DNA of 64,000 bases from Terriglobus sp. RCC_193 (lineage in GTDB: Bacteria > Acidobacteriota > Terriglobia > Terriglobales > Acidobacteriaceae). The notes under the pieces are model-generated. The model was not told the origin of the DNA and made no database searches. It was given only the letters and a program-made list of their open reading frames with translations. Below, in pieces: positions 7,473-15,898 of this stretch. The number at the start of each line of letters is the position of its first letter. Position 1 is the first letter of the stretch. Both the position numbers and the translations under genes were made by a program. The DNA lies in the NCBI RefSeq assembly GCF_041355105.1, contig NZ_JBFUPK010000002.1:1308037-1372036 (forward strand), written 5' to 3'.

Positions 7473-10187
7473 CTAGCGAGGTAGCTCCTGCATCCCGTCA
7501 ATGGTGAAACCAGCCGTCTGGGCGGGAGTTGTGGCCCGCGCCTCCTTCGGCTGTGCACCCCCAACGGCCACGGAGTAGCTACCCGGCTGCACCGCTCGCA
7601 CGCCCTGCGCATCCACCTCGGAAAGCTGCCGCGGCGAAAGTGTAAAGGTGATCTTCTTCGCTTCACCCGGTTTCAGCGAAACACGTTGGAAGCCCTCAAG
7701 CTGCTTTGGCGAAAGCCCGCCGTTGCCATCCGCAGGCGGCAGAAGGTAAAGCTGCGCCACTTCCTCGCCAGCTACTTTGCCCGTGTTCTTCACCGTCACC
7801 TCGGCAGTCAGCGGCTCGCCCGCCTTCAGCTTCGCGGTGGACAGCTTCAGCCCGGAATAGCCGAAGCGTGTATAGCTCAGGCCGTAGCCAAAGCCGTACA
7901 GCGGCGTTCCCGTGAAGTAGCGATAGGTTCGGTTCTTCATGGAGTAGTCATCGAAGTCCGGCAGATCACTCTCTGCCTTATAGAAGGTCACTGGCAAACG
8001 GCCGCTGGGGTTGTTCCTGCCCAGCAGCGTGTCCGCAATAGCCTGCGCGCCGGCCTCGCCCGGATACCAGGCTTCCAGTACGGCGTTGGCATGTTCATCG
8101 GCGAAGTTCACGGCGAGCGCGGAACCGTTCAGCAGCACGACAATCGTCGGTTTGCCTGTGGCGACGATCTCCTTCAGCAACTCCTCCTGCGATGCGGGCA
8201 GGTTGATGTCGGAACGGTCGCCACCAACGAATCCCGGCAGCTTCACCGGCATCTCCTCGCCTTCCAGGTCGGGTGAAAGGCCCAGCATGGCGATAACAAG
8301 GTCCGCCTGTTTTGCCGTGGCAATGGCTTCCGGCAGCAGTGTTTCCGGCTTCGGTGTCCACTCCAGGCGGATGCCGGAACCAGCGGAGGCAGAGTCGCGG
8401 GCGAACTCGACCGTGATCTCGTGTTCCTGCTTCGCGTCATCAAAGGTGATCTGGAACGCGCCGGGACGATTAGGACGATCGGCTTCCGGCATCCCGGTGG
8501 TGCCATTGATGCGCCCTCCCGGAGCGACGGGGGCCTGACGCTTCAGCTCCGTCACCTGCTTGCCATCTACGGTGACCGTGTACGCCTGCGACGAACCGCA
8601 ACCGCGGCAACGCCCGGTCTTCACCAGAAACTCATACGTACCCGCAGCCGGTGCGCTGATGGTGCCACTCCACCGTACGGCAAAGGGCCCATCCGGGGCA
8701 GCACGCAAAGGGCTGACGCCTGACCAGTCGAAGTTCAGCTCCGGATCGACACGTGTGATGACGGGTGAGCCACTGAAGCTGGAGGAGGCGAAGTATTCCG
8801 CCTTCAGCCCATGCTCCTGCGAACCCTTAGCGGGATGCAGCATGGTGCGCGACACAGGCATGGCGAAGCCTGCAACATACGGCGCGCCCGGCGCATAGAG
8901 CACACGCGTGCCACTCAATGAGGTGCGCAGGGCATCCACCGGCATCACCGGATCATGCGGCTGACCGTTGTAGTTGCCCTCCAGCGAGGACAGCGCCGCG
9001 CCATTGGGGCCAATGACGGCGACGGTCTTGTACTTACCCCCACGCAGCGGCAGAATGCCATCGTTCTTCAGCAGCACCATCGACTCTTCCGCAGCGCGCC
9101 TGGCTACTGCGGCATTCGCAGGCGAGTTCACCGCGCTGAAGGGAATCTGAGTGTAGGGAACCATCGAAGGAGGATCGAAGAGCCCGAGGCGAATGCGTGC
9201 CTCGAAGAGTCGGCGCAGACTTACGTCAATGTCTGACTCCTTGATGAGTCCGGCCTTCACCGCGGCATCCAGCTTCTTATAGGTTCCGCCGCAGTTGGTG
9301 TCAGTGCCTGCAAGCAATGCAGTCTTGTCGGCATGTTCGGCGTCAGGATCGGTTTTGTGGCCGTAGCTGCGGTAGAAGTCGTCGATGGCGCCACAGTCGG
9401 AGGTGACAAAGCCCTGGAACTTCCAGTCTTTGCGCAGGATGTCCTGCAGCAGCATCTTGCTGCCGCATGCGGGTTCACCGTCGATGCGGTTGTAAGCGCA
9501 CATGATGGAGTCGGCCCTGGCATCCACAATGGCCGCGCGGAACTGCGGCAGGTAGGTGTCCCACAGATCATGCGGCGAGGGCTGCACGTCAAAGCGGTGG
9601 CGGCTTTCCTCCGGGCCGGAGTGCACGGCAAAGTGCTTCGGCGTGGCGATCACCTTGTAGTACTTCGGGTTGATCCCTTGCAGACCCTCCACGAAGTTCA
9701 CGCCAAGCTGTGCGGTCAGGTGCGGGTCTTCACCATATGTCTCCTGCCCGCGCCCCCAGCGGGGATCACGAAAGATATTGATGTTCGGCGACCAGAATGT
9801 GAGGCCGAAGTAGATGTCGTGATTGTTATGCCGCAGGGCTTCGTTGTTCTTGGCACGTGCCTCGGTGGAAATGGCATCGCCAATGGTCTTCAGCAGCGGC
9901 GCGTCCCACGTGGCGGCCATGCCAATGGCTTGCGGAAACATGGTCGCGTATCCAGAGCGGGCTACGCCATGCAGCGCTTCGTTCCAGTAGTCATATGCGG
10001 GAACATTCAAGCGGGGGATAGCGGCGGCCCCATTGACCATCTGCGCAGCTTTCTCCTCCAATGTCATACGGCCCACCAGGTCTGCGGCGCGCTGCGCGGG
10101 AGAAAGTGACGTGTTTTGATATGCAGGCTGCTGCGCTTTGGCAGATAGTACGGTGGTGAAAAGAAGTGCCGCGATCAAACGTCGCAT
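7473..10187 (-). CDS. Glycoside hydrolase family 3 with inserted PA14 domain
   Basis: A secreted beta-glycosidase (beta-glucosidase or beta-xylosidase type) acting on plant or microbial oligosaccharides. I chose ATG 10187 (904 residues) because it begins a good signal peptide, MRRLIAALLFTTVLSAKAQ, with GGAG upstream; the frame also opens further upstream. The (beta/alpha)8 domain carries KHFAVHSGPEESRH and the nucleophile Asp264 in TSDCGAIDDF. The second alpha/beta domain is interrupted by a PA14 carbohydrate-binding insert (from about GLKAEYFASSSF), and a fibronectin-III-like domain closes the protein. The SDCGAI context and PA14 fit the xylosidase-like branch. It follows the kinase gene by 95 bp on the same strand and may be partly co-transcribed. 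Confidence 0.92.
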   Translation of the reverse strand: MRRLIAALLFTTVLSAKAQQPAYQNTSLSPAQRAADLVGRMTLEEKAAQMVNGAAAIPRLNVPAYDYWNEALHGVARSGYATMFPQAIGMAATWDAPLLKTIGDAISTEARAKNNEALRHNNHDIYFGLTFWSPNINIFRDPRWGRGQETYGEDPHLTAQLGVNFVEGLQGINPKYYKVIATPKHFAVHSGPEESRHRFDVQPSPHDLWDTYLPQFRAAIVDARADSIMCAYNRIDGEPACGSKMLLQDILRKDWKFQGFVTSDCGAIDDFYRSYGHKTDPDAEHADKTALLAGTDTNCGGTYKKLDAAVKAGLIKESDIDVSLRRLFEARIRLGLFDPPSMVPYTQIPFSAVNSPANAAVARRAAEESMVLLKNDGILPLRGGKYKTVAVIGPNGAALSSLEGNYNGQPHDPVMPVDALRTSLSGTRVLYAPGAPYVAGFAMPVSRTMLHPAKGSQEHGLKAEYFASSSFSGSPVITRVDPELNFDWSGVSPLRAAPDGPFAVRWSGTISAPAAGTYEFLVKTGRCRGCGSSQAYTVTVDGKQVTELKRQAPVAPGGRINGTTGMPEADRPNRPGAFQITFDDAKQEHEITVEFARDSASAGSGIRLEWTPKPETLLPEAIATAKQADLVIAMLGLSPDLEGEEMPVKLPGFVGGDRSDINLPASQEELLKEIVATGKPTIVVLLNGSALAVNFADEHANAVLEAWYPGEAGAQAIADTLLGRNNPSGRLPVTFYKAESDLPDFDDYSMKNRTYRYFTGTPLYGFGYGLSYTRFGYSGLKLSTAKLKAGEPLTAEVTVKNTGKVAGEEVAQLYLLPPADGNGGLSPKQLEGFQRVSLKPGEAKKITFTLSPRQLSEVDAQGVRAVQPGSYSVAVGGAQPKEARATTPAQTAGFTIDGMQELPR

Positions 10188-10282
10188 CGGATCTGCTCCG
10201 GGAAGTTCAGGTGGGTAATGCTCGCCTGAAGCATAGCCGGAAGGGCATGGCTGTGGCAATTACTTCGCGGGGCGAACGAAAG

Positions 10283-11698
10283 TCACGCCGGAATGGTGAT
10301 GCTGACGACACAGCCTTGTCCAGAGGGGTGGTTTGCAAGCTGCACGGTGCCGCTGTGGGCCTCCACTACGTGCTGCGTCAGCAGCAGGCCAATGCCGCTT
10401 CCTTCCGGCTTGGTGGTGTAGAAGGGCACAAACAGGTTCGATTCATTGAGCACGCCCAGGCCGTAGTCGCGGATTTCAATGACAAGGTCATCGCCAGCGA
10501 CTCGCCACATGACTTCAATTGGGCGAGCGGCGCTGCCTTCCTGCGCAGAACGCTCCAGTGTGGCTTCTGCTGCATTCTTGAGCAGGTTAATCATTGCCTG
10601 TTCCATCAGCACCGGGTCAATCAAAGCAACACGATCTTCAGATTCGGTGATGGTCACTGGAACGCCATGATCCAGAGCCGTGACCTGCTGCATGAATGCA
10701 AGGACTGCAACGGGTTGACGTTGCAAAGCGGGTAGCGCGGAGAGTTTGCGATAGCCCTGAAGGAATCGATTCAACGAGTCGGCACGCGACTCGATGATCC
10801 CCAGCCCCTTGCGCAACTGGGCATCGCGCGATGGATTGCTTTCAGCGTCTGTTTCAGGGGCGAGACGCAGTTGCAGCGTTCCGGCAATGGACTTGATCGG
10901 GGCAAGCGAATTATTAATCTCGTGCCCCAGAACTCGAATGAGACGTTGCCATGCCTGGCGTTCTTCTTCGCGGAGTGCTGAGCCGATCTCTGTCAGCATC
11001 ACGAGCCAATGCCTGCGTCCCTGCAGGCGGAAAGCGCTGCGCCGCAGCATCCATCTTCCGGCAAGGCCGCGAGGCGGTTGCGGCATAAGTGTGCTGTCTT
11101 CCAATTCGAGGAGCGATTCGACTTGAAGCTCCTCCGCGGAGCAGCCCATATCCGTGAGCTGCAATCCCAACGCGGTGCGTGCCGCGCGATTGACCATGGC
11201 CAATGCACCGTCTTCTGCAAACGCGAGCACCGGCGCATCCATGGTGGAGAGGACACGATCCACCAATGCTCTTGCTTCGGTCGCGTCACGTTTCTGCGCC
11301 TGCAACGACTCAGAGAGTCGATTGATTTCCATGGCGAGATCGCCTGCCGCATCCCCACGACGCGCACCACGCACACGAAATGAAAAGTCCTCGCTGCGAA
11401 TGGCCGCAATGACATTGGTGAGTGTTTGCAGTGGTGTGACGATGCGGTGAAGCGCGCGTTCTGCAAGGAAGAGCCAGAGGATGGCGAGAGTGAGAAGGCA
11501 GATGAAGATGGTGAAGCTATCAACGCCCCATGTGTGGAGCAACGTGCCACACAGCACCAGAAGCAGCGTTCCAATGGCGGCCAGCCACAGGCGCATGCGC
11601 AATTCGTAGCTCACGCTGCGTGAGGAGGCTGCGCCGTTCTGTCCGGGTTTCCAGGGCGCGGAGTCCAGAAAAACTTCGGAACGCTCTTCTTCCTTCAT
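10283..11698 (-). CDS. NtrY-like sensor histidine kinase
   Basis: A 471-residue membrane kinase, the last gene of the export operon. Two membrane helices (about residues 36-80) flank almost no periplasmic loop, followed by a HAMP segment, a PAS-like domain (from about 150) and a HisKA domain with His259 in GHEINNSLAPI. The ATPase domain has NLLKNAAEAT, RDYGLGV and SGIGLLL. The GHEINN box and PAS-HAMP order are typical of the NtrY family, which partners NtrC-type regulators. The regulator gene ends 39 bp upstream on the same strand, so the two are a cognate pair by position. With so little periplasmic sequence it probably senses within the membrane or cytoplasm (inference). Confidence 0.92.
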   Translation of the reverse strand: MKEEERSEVFLDSAPWKPGQNGAASSRSVSYELRMRLWLAAIGTLLLVLCGTLLHTWGVDSFTIFICLLTLAILWLFLAERALHRIVTPLQTLTNVIAAIRSEDFSFRVRGARRGDAAGDLAMEINRLSESLQAQKRDATEARALVDRVLSTMDAPVLAFAEDGALAMVNRAARTALGLQLTDMGCSAEELQVESLLELEDSTLMPQPPRGLAGRWMLRRSAFRLQGRRHWLVMLTEIGSALREEERQAWQRLIRVLGHEINNSLAPIKSIAGTLQLRLAPETDAESNPSRDAQLRKGLGIIESRADSLNRFLQGYRKLSALPALQRQPVAVLAFMQQVTALDHGVPVTITESEDRVALIDPVLMEQAMINLLKNAAEATLERSAQEGSAARPIEVMWRVAGDDLVIEIRDYGLGVLNESNLFVPFYTTKPEGSGIGLLLTQHVVEAHSGTVQLANHPSGQGCVVSITIPA

Positions 11699-11737
11699 GG
11701 AGTTACTCCAGCGGGTAGCGCAAAGAGCATACTTCCG

Positions 11738-13147
11738 CTAAAGGCCATATTTTTCCATGCGGCGATACAAAGCGCCACGACTTAGTCCCAAAGCCTCCGC
11801 CGCAGCACTCACGTTGCCCTGATAACGGTTAAGCGCCTTGCGTACCAGGTGCGCTTCCACTGCCTCCAGATCCATCTCATCCAAAGAGTTCGTTGTTGCG
11901 GGACCATCCGACTGAAGCGCAAGGTCTGAGAGCGAGATGTATTCAGCACGTGCCATCAGGACGGCACGCTCCACCGTGTGATCCAGTTCGCGCACGTTAC
12001 CGGGCCACGCGTAGTGCAACATACGCTCCAGTGCGGCGGGTTCAAAGCCATGCACGGGACGCCGATACTGTGCGGCATAGCGCGAAAGAAAATGCGCTGC
12101 CAGCAAAGGAATATCTTCGCGGCGCTCACGCATGGGCGGCAGAGCGATCTCCACGGTATTCAAACGAAAGAGAAGATCGGGGCGGAAGGTGCCTGCGGCT
12201 GCAGCGGCACGAAGGTCAGCATTGGTGGCGGATAGCACGCGGACGTCGGCTCTTTGTGTACGTGAAGAACCGAGACGTTCAAATTCTCCTGTTTCGAGTA
12301 CGCGTAGCAGCTTGGCCTGCTGACGCAGTGGGACGTTCGCGATCTCATCCAGAAAGAGTGTGGAGCTGTGCGCGAGTTCGAATCGGCCAACGCGCTCTGC
12401 ACGAGCGTCAGTGAATGCGCCTTTGACGTGGCCAAAGAGTTCGCTTTCGAAGGTGCCTTCTGAGAGTGCGCCAGTATTGACGGCGACCATGGTGCGCTGC
12501 GAACGGAGCGAGATGCGATGCAGTGTTTGTGCCACGACTTCTTTGCCGCTGCCATGTTCGCCGGTGATGAGAACGTTGGCATCCGATGGGCCAACGCGCG
12601 AGATCAGTTCCATCACGCGCTGCATGGAAGGCGCGGTCGCGATCATAACCGGCGCGCCTTCTGCATGGAGCATCTTGTTCTCTGCTTCCAGCAGTGCCGC
12701 AGAACGCTGCATGCGGTACAGCTCAAGCTGTGTACGCAGCACGGTGAGTAGGCGCGTGTTGTCCCATGGCTTTTGAATGAAATCGCTCGCGCCACTGTGC
12801 ATCGCCTTTACCGCAAGGTCGATGTTTCCCCACGCCGTCATCACAATGATCGGGAGGTGCGCGTGGTGCCCGCGAATGCGTTCGATGAGTGCAAGACCCT
12901 CTTCGCCGCTGGTCGTGTCGCGGGTGTAGTTCAGGTCCATCAGGATGCCGTCAAAGTCTTCGCTGGACAGTGCGGACATCAGCAGCGCAGGTGTGCCTGC
13001 GCGCTCCAGCACATATCCTTCCGGTTCCAGAAGAAGTTCCAGCGCATCCAGAATGTGTGGCTGATCATCCGCCAGCAACAGACGGCAGGGGCGCTGCTGC
13101 GTTGCCAGGGAAGCAGCGTGAGGCGACGAGTTTGATGCAGTGTCCAA
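11738..13147 (-). CDS. Sigma-54-type response regulator (NtrC family)
   Basis: A 469-residue regulator with three parts. The receiver domain has phospho-acceptor Asp71 (ILMDLNY) and acidic pocket ADD. The AAA+ domain has Walker A GEHGSGKE and Walker B LFLDEIAN. The Fis-type helix-turn-helix at the C terminus reads NVSAAAEALGLSRGALYRRM. The sigma-54 contact loop reads GAFTDA (residues 243-248) instead of the canonical GAFTGA. It lies between the TolC gene (18 bp) and the kinase gene (39 bp). By architecture it activates sigma-54 promoters from upstream dyads; the two TGTCC dyads at 23014-23048 are the best local candidates (inference). Confidence 0.93.
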   Translation of the reverse strand: MDTASNSSPHAASLATQQRPCRLLLADDQPHILDALELLLEPEGYVLERAGTPALLMSALSSEDFDGILMDLNYTRDTTSGEEGLALIERIRGHHAHLPIIVMTAWGNIDLAVKAMHSGASDFIQKPWDNTRLLTVLRTQLELYRMQRSAALLEAENKMLHAEGAPVMIATAPSMQRVMELISRVGPSDANVLITGEHGSGKEVVAQTLHRISLRSQRTMVAVNTGALSEGTFESELFGHVKGAFTDARAERVGRFELAHSSTLFLDEIANVPLRQQAKLLRVLETGEFERLGSSRTQRADVRVLSATNADLRAAAAAGTFRPDLLFRLNTVEIALPPMRERREDIPLLAAHFLSRYAAQYRRPVHGFEPAALERMLHYAWPGNVRELDHTVERAVLMARAEYISLSDLALQSDGPATTNSLDEMDLEAVEAHLVRKALNRYQGNVSAAAEALGLSRGALYRRMEKYGL

Positions 13148-13165
13148 TGGTGTTTCCTGATGCGG

Positions 13166-15208
13166 CTAGGGGGTTTGGGTTTGCGGAGCCGCCGTGGCGG
13201 TTAGCTGCGCTTGTCCCTGCTTAGCCGATTCTATCGAGATACCGTTGTTTTCCAATGTCATTCCGCCGGCACGTTCCAGTTCGACGCGAGCTTTTTCGCG
13301 TGCATCCACGGCAGCGAAGTAGGCGGACTCGGCGGTCGTAAGATCATTGCGGGCTGCGAGAGTTTGCACAGCGCTGCCCGCACCAAAGCTTTGTTCCTGC
13401 TGCATGATGTCAAAGGTGCGGCGCGCCAGATCACGTGCTTTATCCGCGGAGACAACGCGTGCTTCGGCCTGTCGCAGGGCGTATTCCGCATTACGGACTT
13501 CGATACGAATCTGCTTCTTCAACTGCTGCAGCAGAAGTTCAGCCTGGCGGTATTCCAGCTCTGAACGATACTGATCGCTCTTGTTTACGCGGTTGCGGAT
13601 AGGAATATTTACATTGACGCCCACGTAGTAATCCGGTGCGCTTCCGTTGAAAGCGTTGCGGAGCGCTCCGCCATAGTCCGACGGAACAGCAGACGTGACA
13701 CCGGCAAGCGGGTTGTTTACGCCGGCAAGACCTGTACCCGCCCAGTACCCGGTGAGTGCAACGGTGGGAAGCAGAGCGTTGTTGGCTGCTTTGCGGCTGA
13801 TCTGGCGGTTCGACAGATCCAATTGCTGCTCTTCCATTTCCAACCGCGAGGCCAATGCGCGTGTAACAAGCTCATCGCCGCTGGGCATCGGTTGCAGAGG
13901 ACGCGACACATCCATGGGAACCACGGGCATGGCTTCCAGCGTGGGATCGTCCAGGTTGCGTGTCAATGCGTTCTTCAGCAACAGCGACTGAAACTCCAGC
14001 GTGGATTTTGCAATGCTGAGGTCTTGCTCGCGCTTGGCGACTTCCGCCTCGTCCTTGAGGACATCCATGGCGGGAATGGCCTGCAGCGCAAGCTGCTGAC
14101 GCCCGGTTTCAAGAGTCTTCTGCGCGAAGTCAAGCGATTCCTGTTTCACGCGTTCATCCTGCCATGCGCTGACAAGATCCCAGTACATGTTTTCAATCTG
14201 GGAAACCGTGGCAATGATTTGCAGGCGGAACGCCGCATCAGAAATCTTCTGGTTGTTCTTTGCGATGCGCAGATAACGAAGGTTGGGGCCAAGGCCAAAA
14301 CCTGCGAGCAATTGTTGTTGCACAAGCACGCGGAAGTAGCTGTCGAGCTGCGGATTCAGGAAGTTTCCCTTACTGTTCGTAGCCACGCGGTCACCGGAGA
14401 AACTGACCTTCACGCTGGTTCCGGTAGCAAAGGCCTGTGTTACGCTCATGTCGCCCGCAACGGTATTGGATTGCAGGATGGGTACGCCGTTGAGCAACAG
14501 GTTAGAGAGCGGCTCGGCAAAGTGATGCACATTGAAATCTCCTGCAAACATAGGGTCATACGAAGACACAGTAGTACCCGTACCGAGTGTGGATTGCACG
14601 AGACCGGATGCGCCAGCACCCGCACCACCCGCGCCGGCACTGGTGCCACCTGCGCCGCCACCGCCAGAGTTGCCGGAACCTGCGGAGCCGCCGCTGGGTG
14701 TGTTTGAGACGATGCCCGTATTCACGCCGCGGGTTGATCCGCCAGCGCGCGTACGCATCACGTCTGCTTCCGCAATGGGAAGGTTGTAGCGCGCAATGGC
14801 GAGATCAAGGTTATTTTCCAGTGCGAGTTCGATCGCATCGCGAAGATGCAGTTCAATCTTGCCATCGCGCGTGAGCGTTTCCAGGCGTGGCGAATTGGCG
14901 ATGCTGGCCGGTGCCACGGAGCTTGGCATATAGGCGCGGAAGGGATTCCACGAATGCGGCACGGTGTCGGGCAGCGGCGGCGGCAACACGGCTGCAGTGC
15001 CTTTTAATTGCGTCGTCGTGGGCGCAGGATTCTGTGGCAGCGGAGCAGCAGCTCCCTGCGCATGCAGGTGCACAGCAGAGAACGCGAGCGTCAGCGCTCC
15101 TATGCATGTTGTGTGGAGAAGTTCGCGGTATCGGTCGTGTTTTGCAGATGCCATCAGTCGATCCTTCATAGATTGCGGTTGTTCTGTTGGGGAAGAAAAG
15201 AATGTCAT
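13166..15208 (-). CDS. TolC-family outer membrane efflux protein
   Basis: The outer-membrane channel of the tripartite exporter, 680 residues. The ATG at 15208 overlaps the stop of the upstream ATPase gene (ATGA), implying translational coupling, although internal methionines at residues 14 and 19 would shorten the N terminus before the hydrophobic signal segment (about 33-50). Two OEP repeats are visible (about 118-400 and 440-660), with coiled-coil stretches such as QAELLLQQLKKQIRIEVRNA. An unusual Gly/Ala/Ser-rich insert occupies residues 156-203 in the first repeat. This makes the protein longer than most TolC homologues (about 450-500). Confidence 0.93.
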   Translation of the reverse strand: MTFFSSPTEQPQSMKDRLMASAKHDRYRELLHTTCIGALTLAFSAVHLHAQGAAAPLPQNPAPTTTQLKGTAAVLPPPLPDTVPHSWNPFRAYMPSSVAPASIANSPRLETLTRDGKIELHLRDAIELALENNLDLAIARYNLPIAEADVMRTRAGGSTRGVNTGIVSNTPSGGSAGSGNSGGGGAGGTSAGAGGAGAGASGLVQSTLGTGTTVSSYDPMFAGDFNVHHFAEPLSNLLLNGVPILQSNTVAGDMSVTQAFATGTSVKVSFSGDRVATNSKGNFLNPQLDSYFRVLVQQQLLAGFGLGPNLRYLRIAKNNQKISDAAFRLQIIATVSQIENMYWDLVSAWQDERVKQESLDFAQKTLETGRQQLALQAIPAMDVLKDEAEVAKREQDLSIAKSTLEFQSLLLKNALTRNLDDPTLEAMPVVPMDVSRPLQPMPSGDELVTRALASRLEMEEQQLDLSNRQISRKAANNALLPTVALTGYWAGTGLAGVNNPLAGVTSAVPSDYGGALRNAFNGSAPDYYVGVNVNIPIRNRVNKSDQYRSELEYRQAELLLQQLKKQIRIEVRNAEYALRQAEARVVSADKARDLARRTFDIMQQEQSFGAGSAVQTLAARNDLTTAESAYFAAVDAREKARVELERAGGMTLENNGISIESAKQGQAQLTATAAPQTQTP

Positions 15209-15885
15209 GCGGGCGTTTCGTTTTCCGGCGTCATCCAGCCGTCACGCAGCTCGATGATGCGTGAGCCGAAGCGCGCGTTTTCAATGGAATGACTTACCTG
15301 GACAATGGTGGTGCCTGCACGATTCAGTTCTGTGAAGAGTTCCATGACCTCTGCAGCCTGTGCTGAATGCAGATTGCCGGTTGGCTCATCGGCAAGCAGA
15401 AGTTCAGGCTTATGGATGACAGCGCGTGCCACACCCACGATCTGTTGTTGACCGCCCGAAAGCTGCGAAGGATACAAGTCCTTCTTGCCGACAATCTGGA
15501 AGCGATCGAGCGTGTCCGCTACCAGTGCCTGCCGTTCGCCTCGAGGCATGTTCTTGTAGCTGAGCGGAAGCTCAATGTTTTCCGCCACAGTGAGGTCATC
15601 CAGCAGGTGAAAACTTTGAAAGACCATGCCGATCTTGCGGCGAGCAATCTCTGCGCGTTGCTTGCGATTCATGACATGGATAGGTTCGTTACCTAACCAG
15701 TATTCGCCGCGCCAGCCATCGTCAAGCATGGCGAGTACGTTCAGCAGCGTGGACTTGCCAGCACCGCTGGGACCCATCAGCGTGACGAATTCGCCCGGAC
15801 GAATGGAGATGTTGATGCGGCGCAGAACCCATGTCTCGCCGACGGCGTGCTTGTAGCTTCGTTCGATGTTCTTGAGTTCAATCAT
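15205..15885 (-). CDS. ABC transporter ATP-binding protein (LolD/MacB type), second ATPase of the operon
   Basis: A 226-residue cytoplasmic ATPase. ATG 15885 was chosen because MIELKNIERSY is the family N terminus; the open frame further upstream lies over the permease gene. Walker A is GPSGAGKST (38-46), Walker B is LLLADE (162-167), and the H-loop is His199. Two positions differ from the sister ATPase at 20921: the signature reads LSGGQQQIV with Ile149 where Arg is usual, and the D-loop reads NLHS with His173 in place of Asp. Walker residues and the catalytic Glu are intact, so activity is possible but may be altered. It starts 13 bp after the permease stop. Confidence 0.92.
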   Translation of the reverse strand: MIELKNIERSYKHAVGETWVLRRINISIRPGEFVTLMGPSGAGKSTLLNVLAMLDDGWRGEYWLGNEPIHVMNRKQRAEIARRKIGMVFQSFHLLDDLTVAENIELPLSYKNMPRGERQALVADTLDRFQIVGKKDLYPSQLSGGQQQIVGVARAVIHKPELLLADEPTGNLHSAQAAEVMELFTELNRAGTTIVQVSHSIENARFGSRIIELRDGWMTPENETPA

Positions 15886-15898
15886 GGTGTTCCTGACC

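Noticed and set aside
13823-14707. Long plus-strand frame opposite the TolC gene, with similar frames opposite the permeases (15866-16480, 17594-18574)
   Set aside because: All are shadows of well-supported genes with intact family motifs; composition is Arg/His/Gln-rich as typical for antisense translation.
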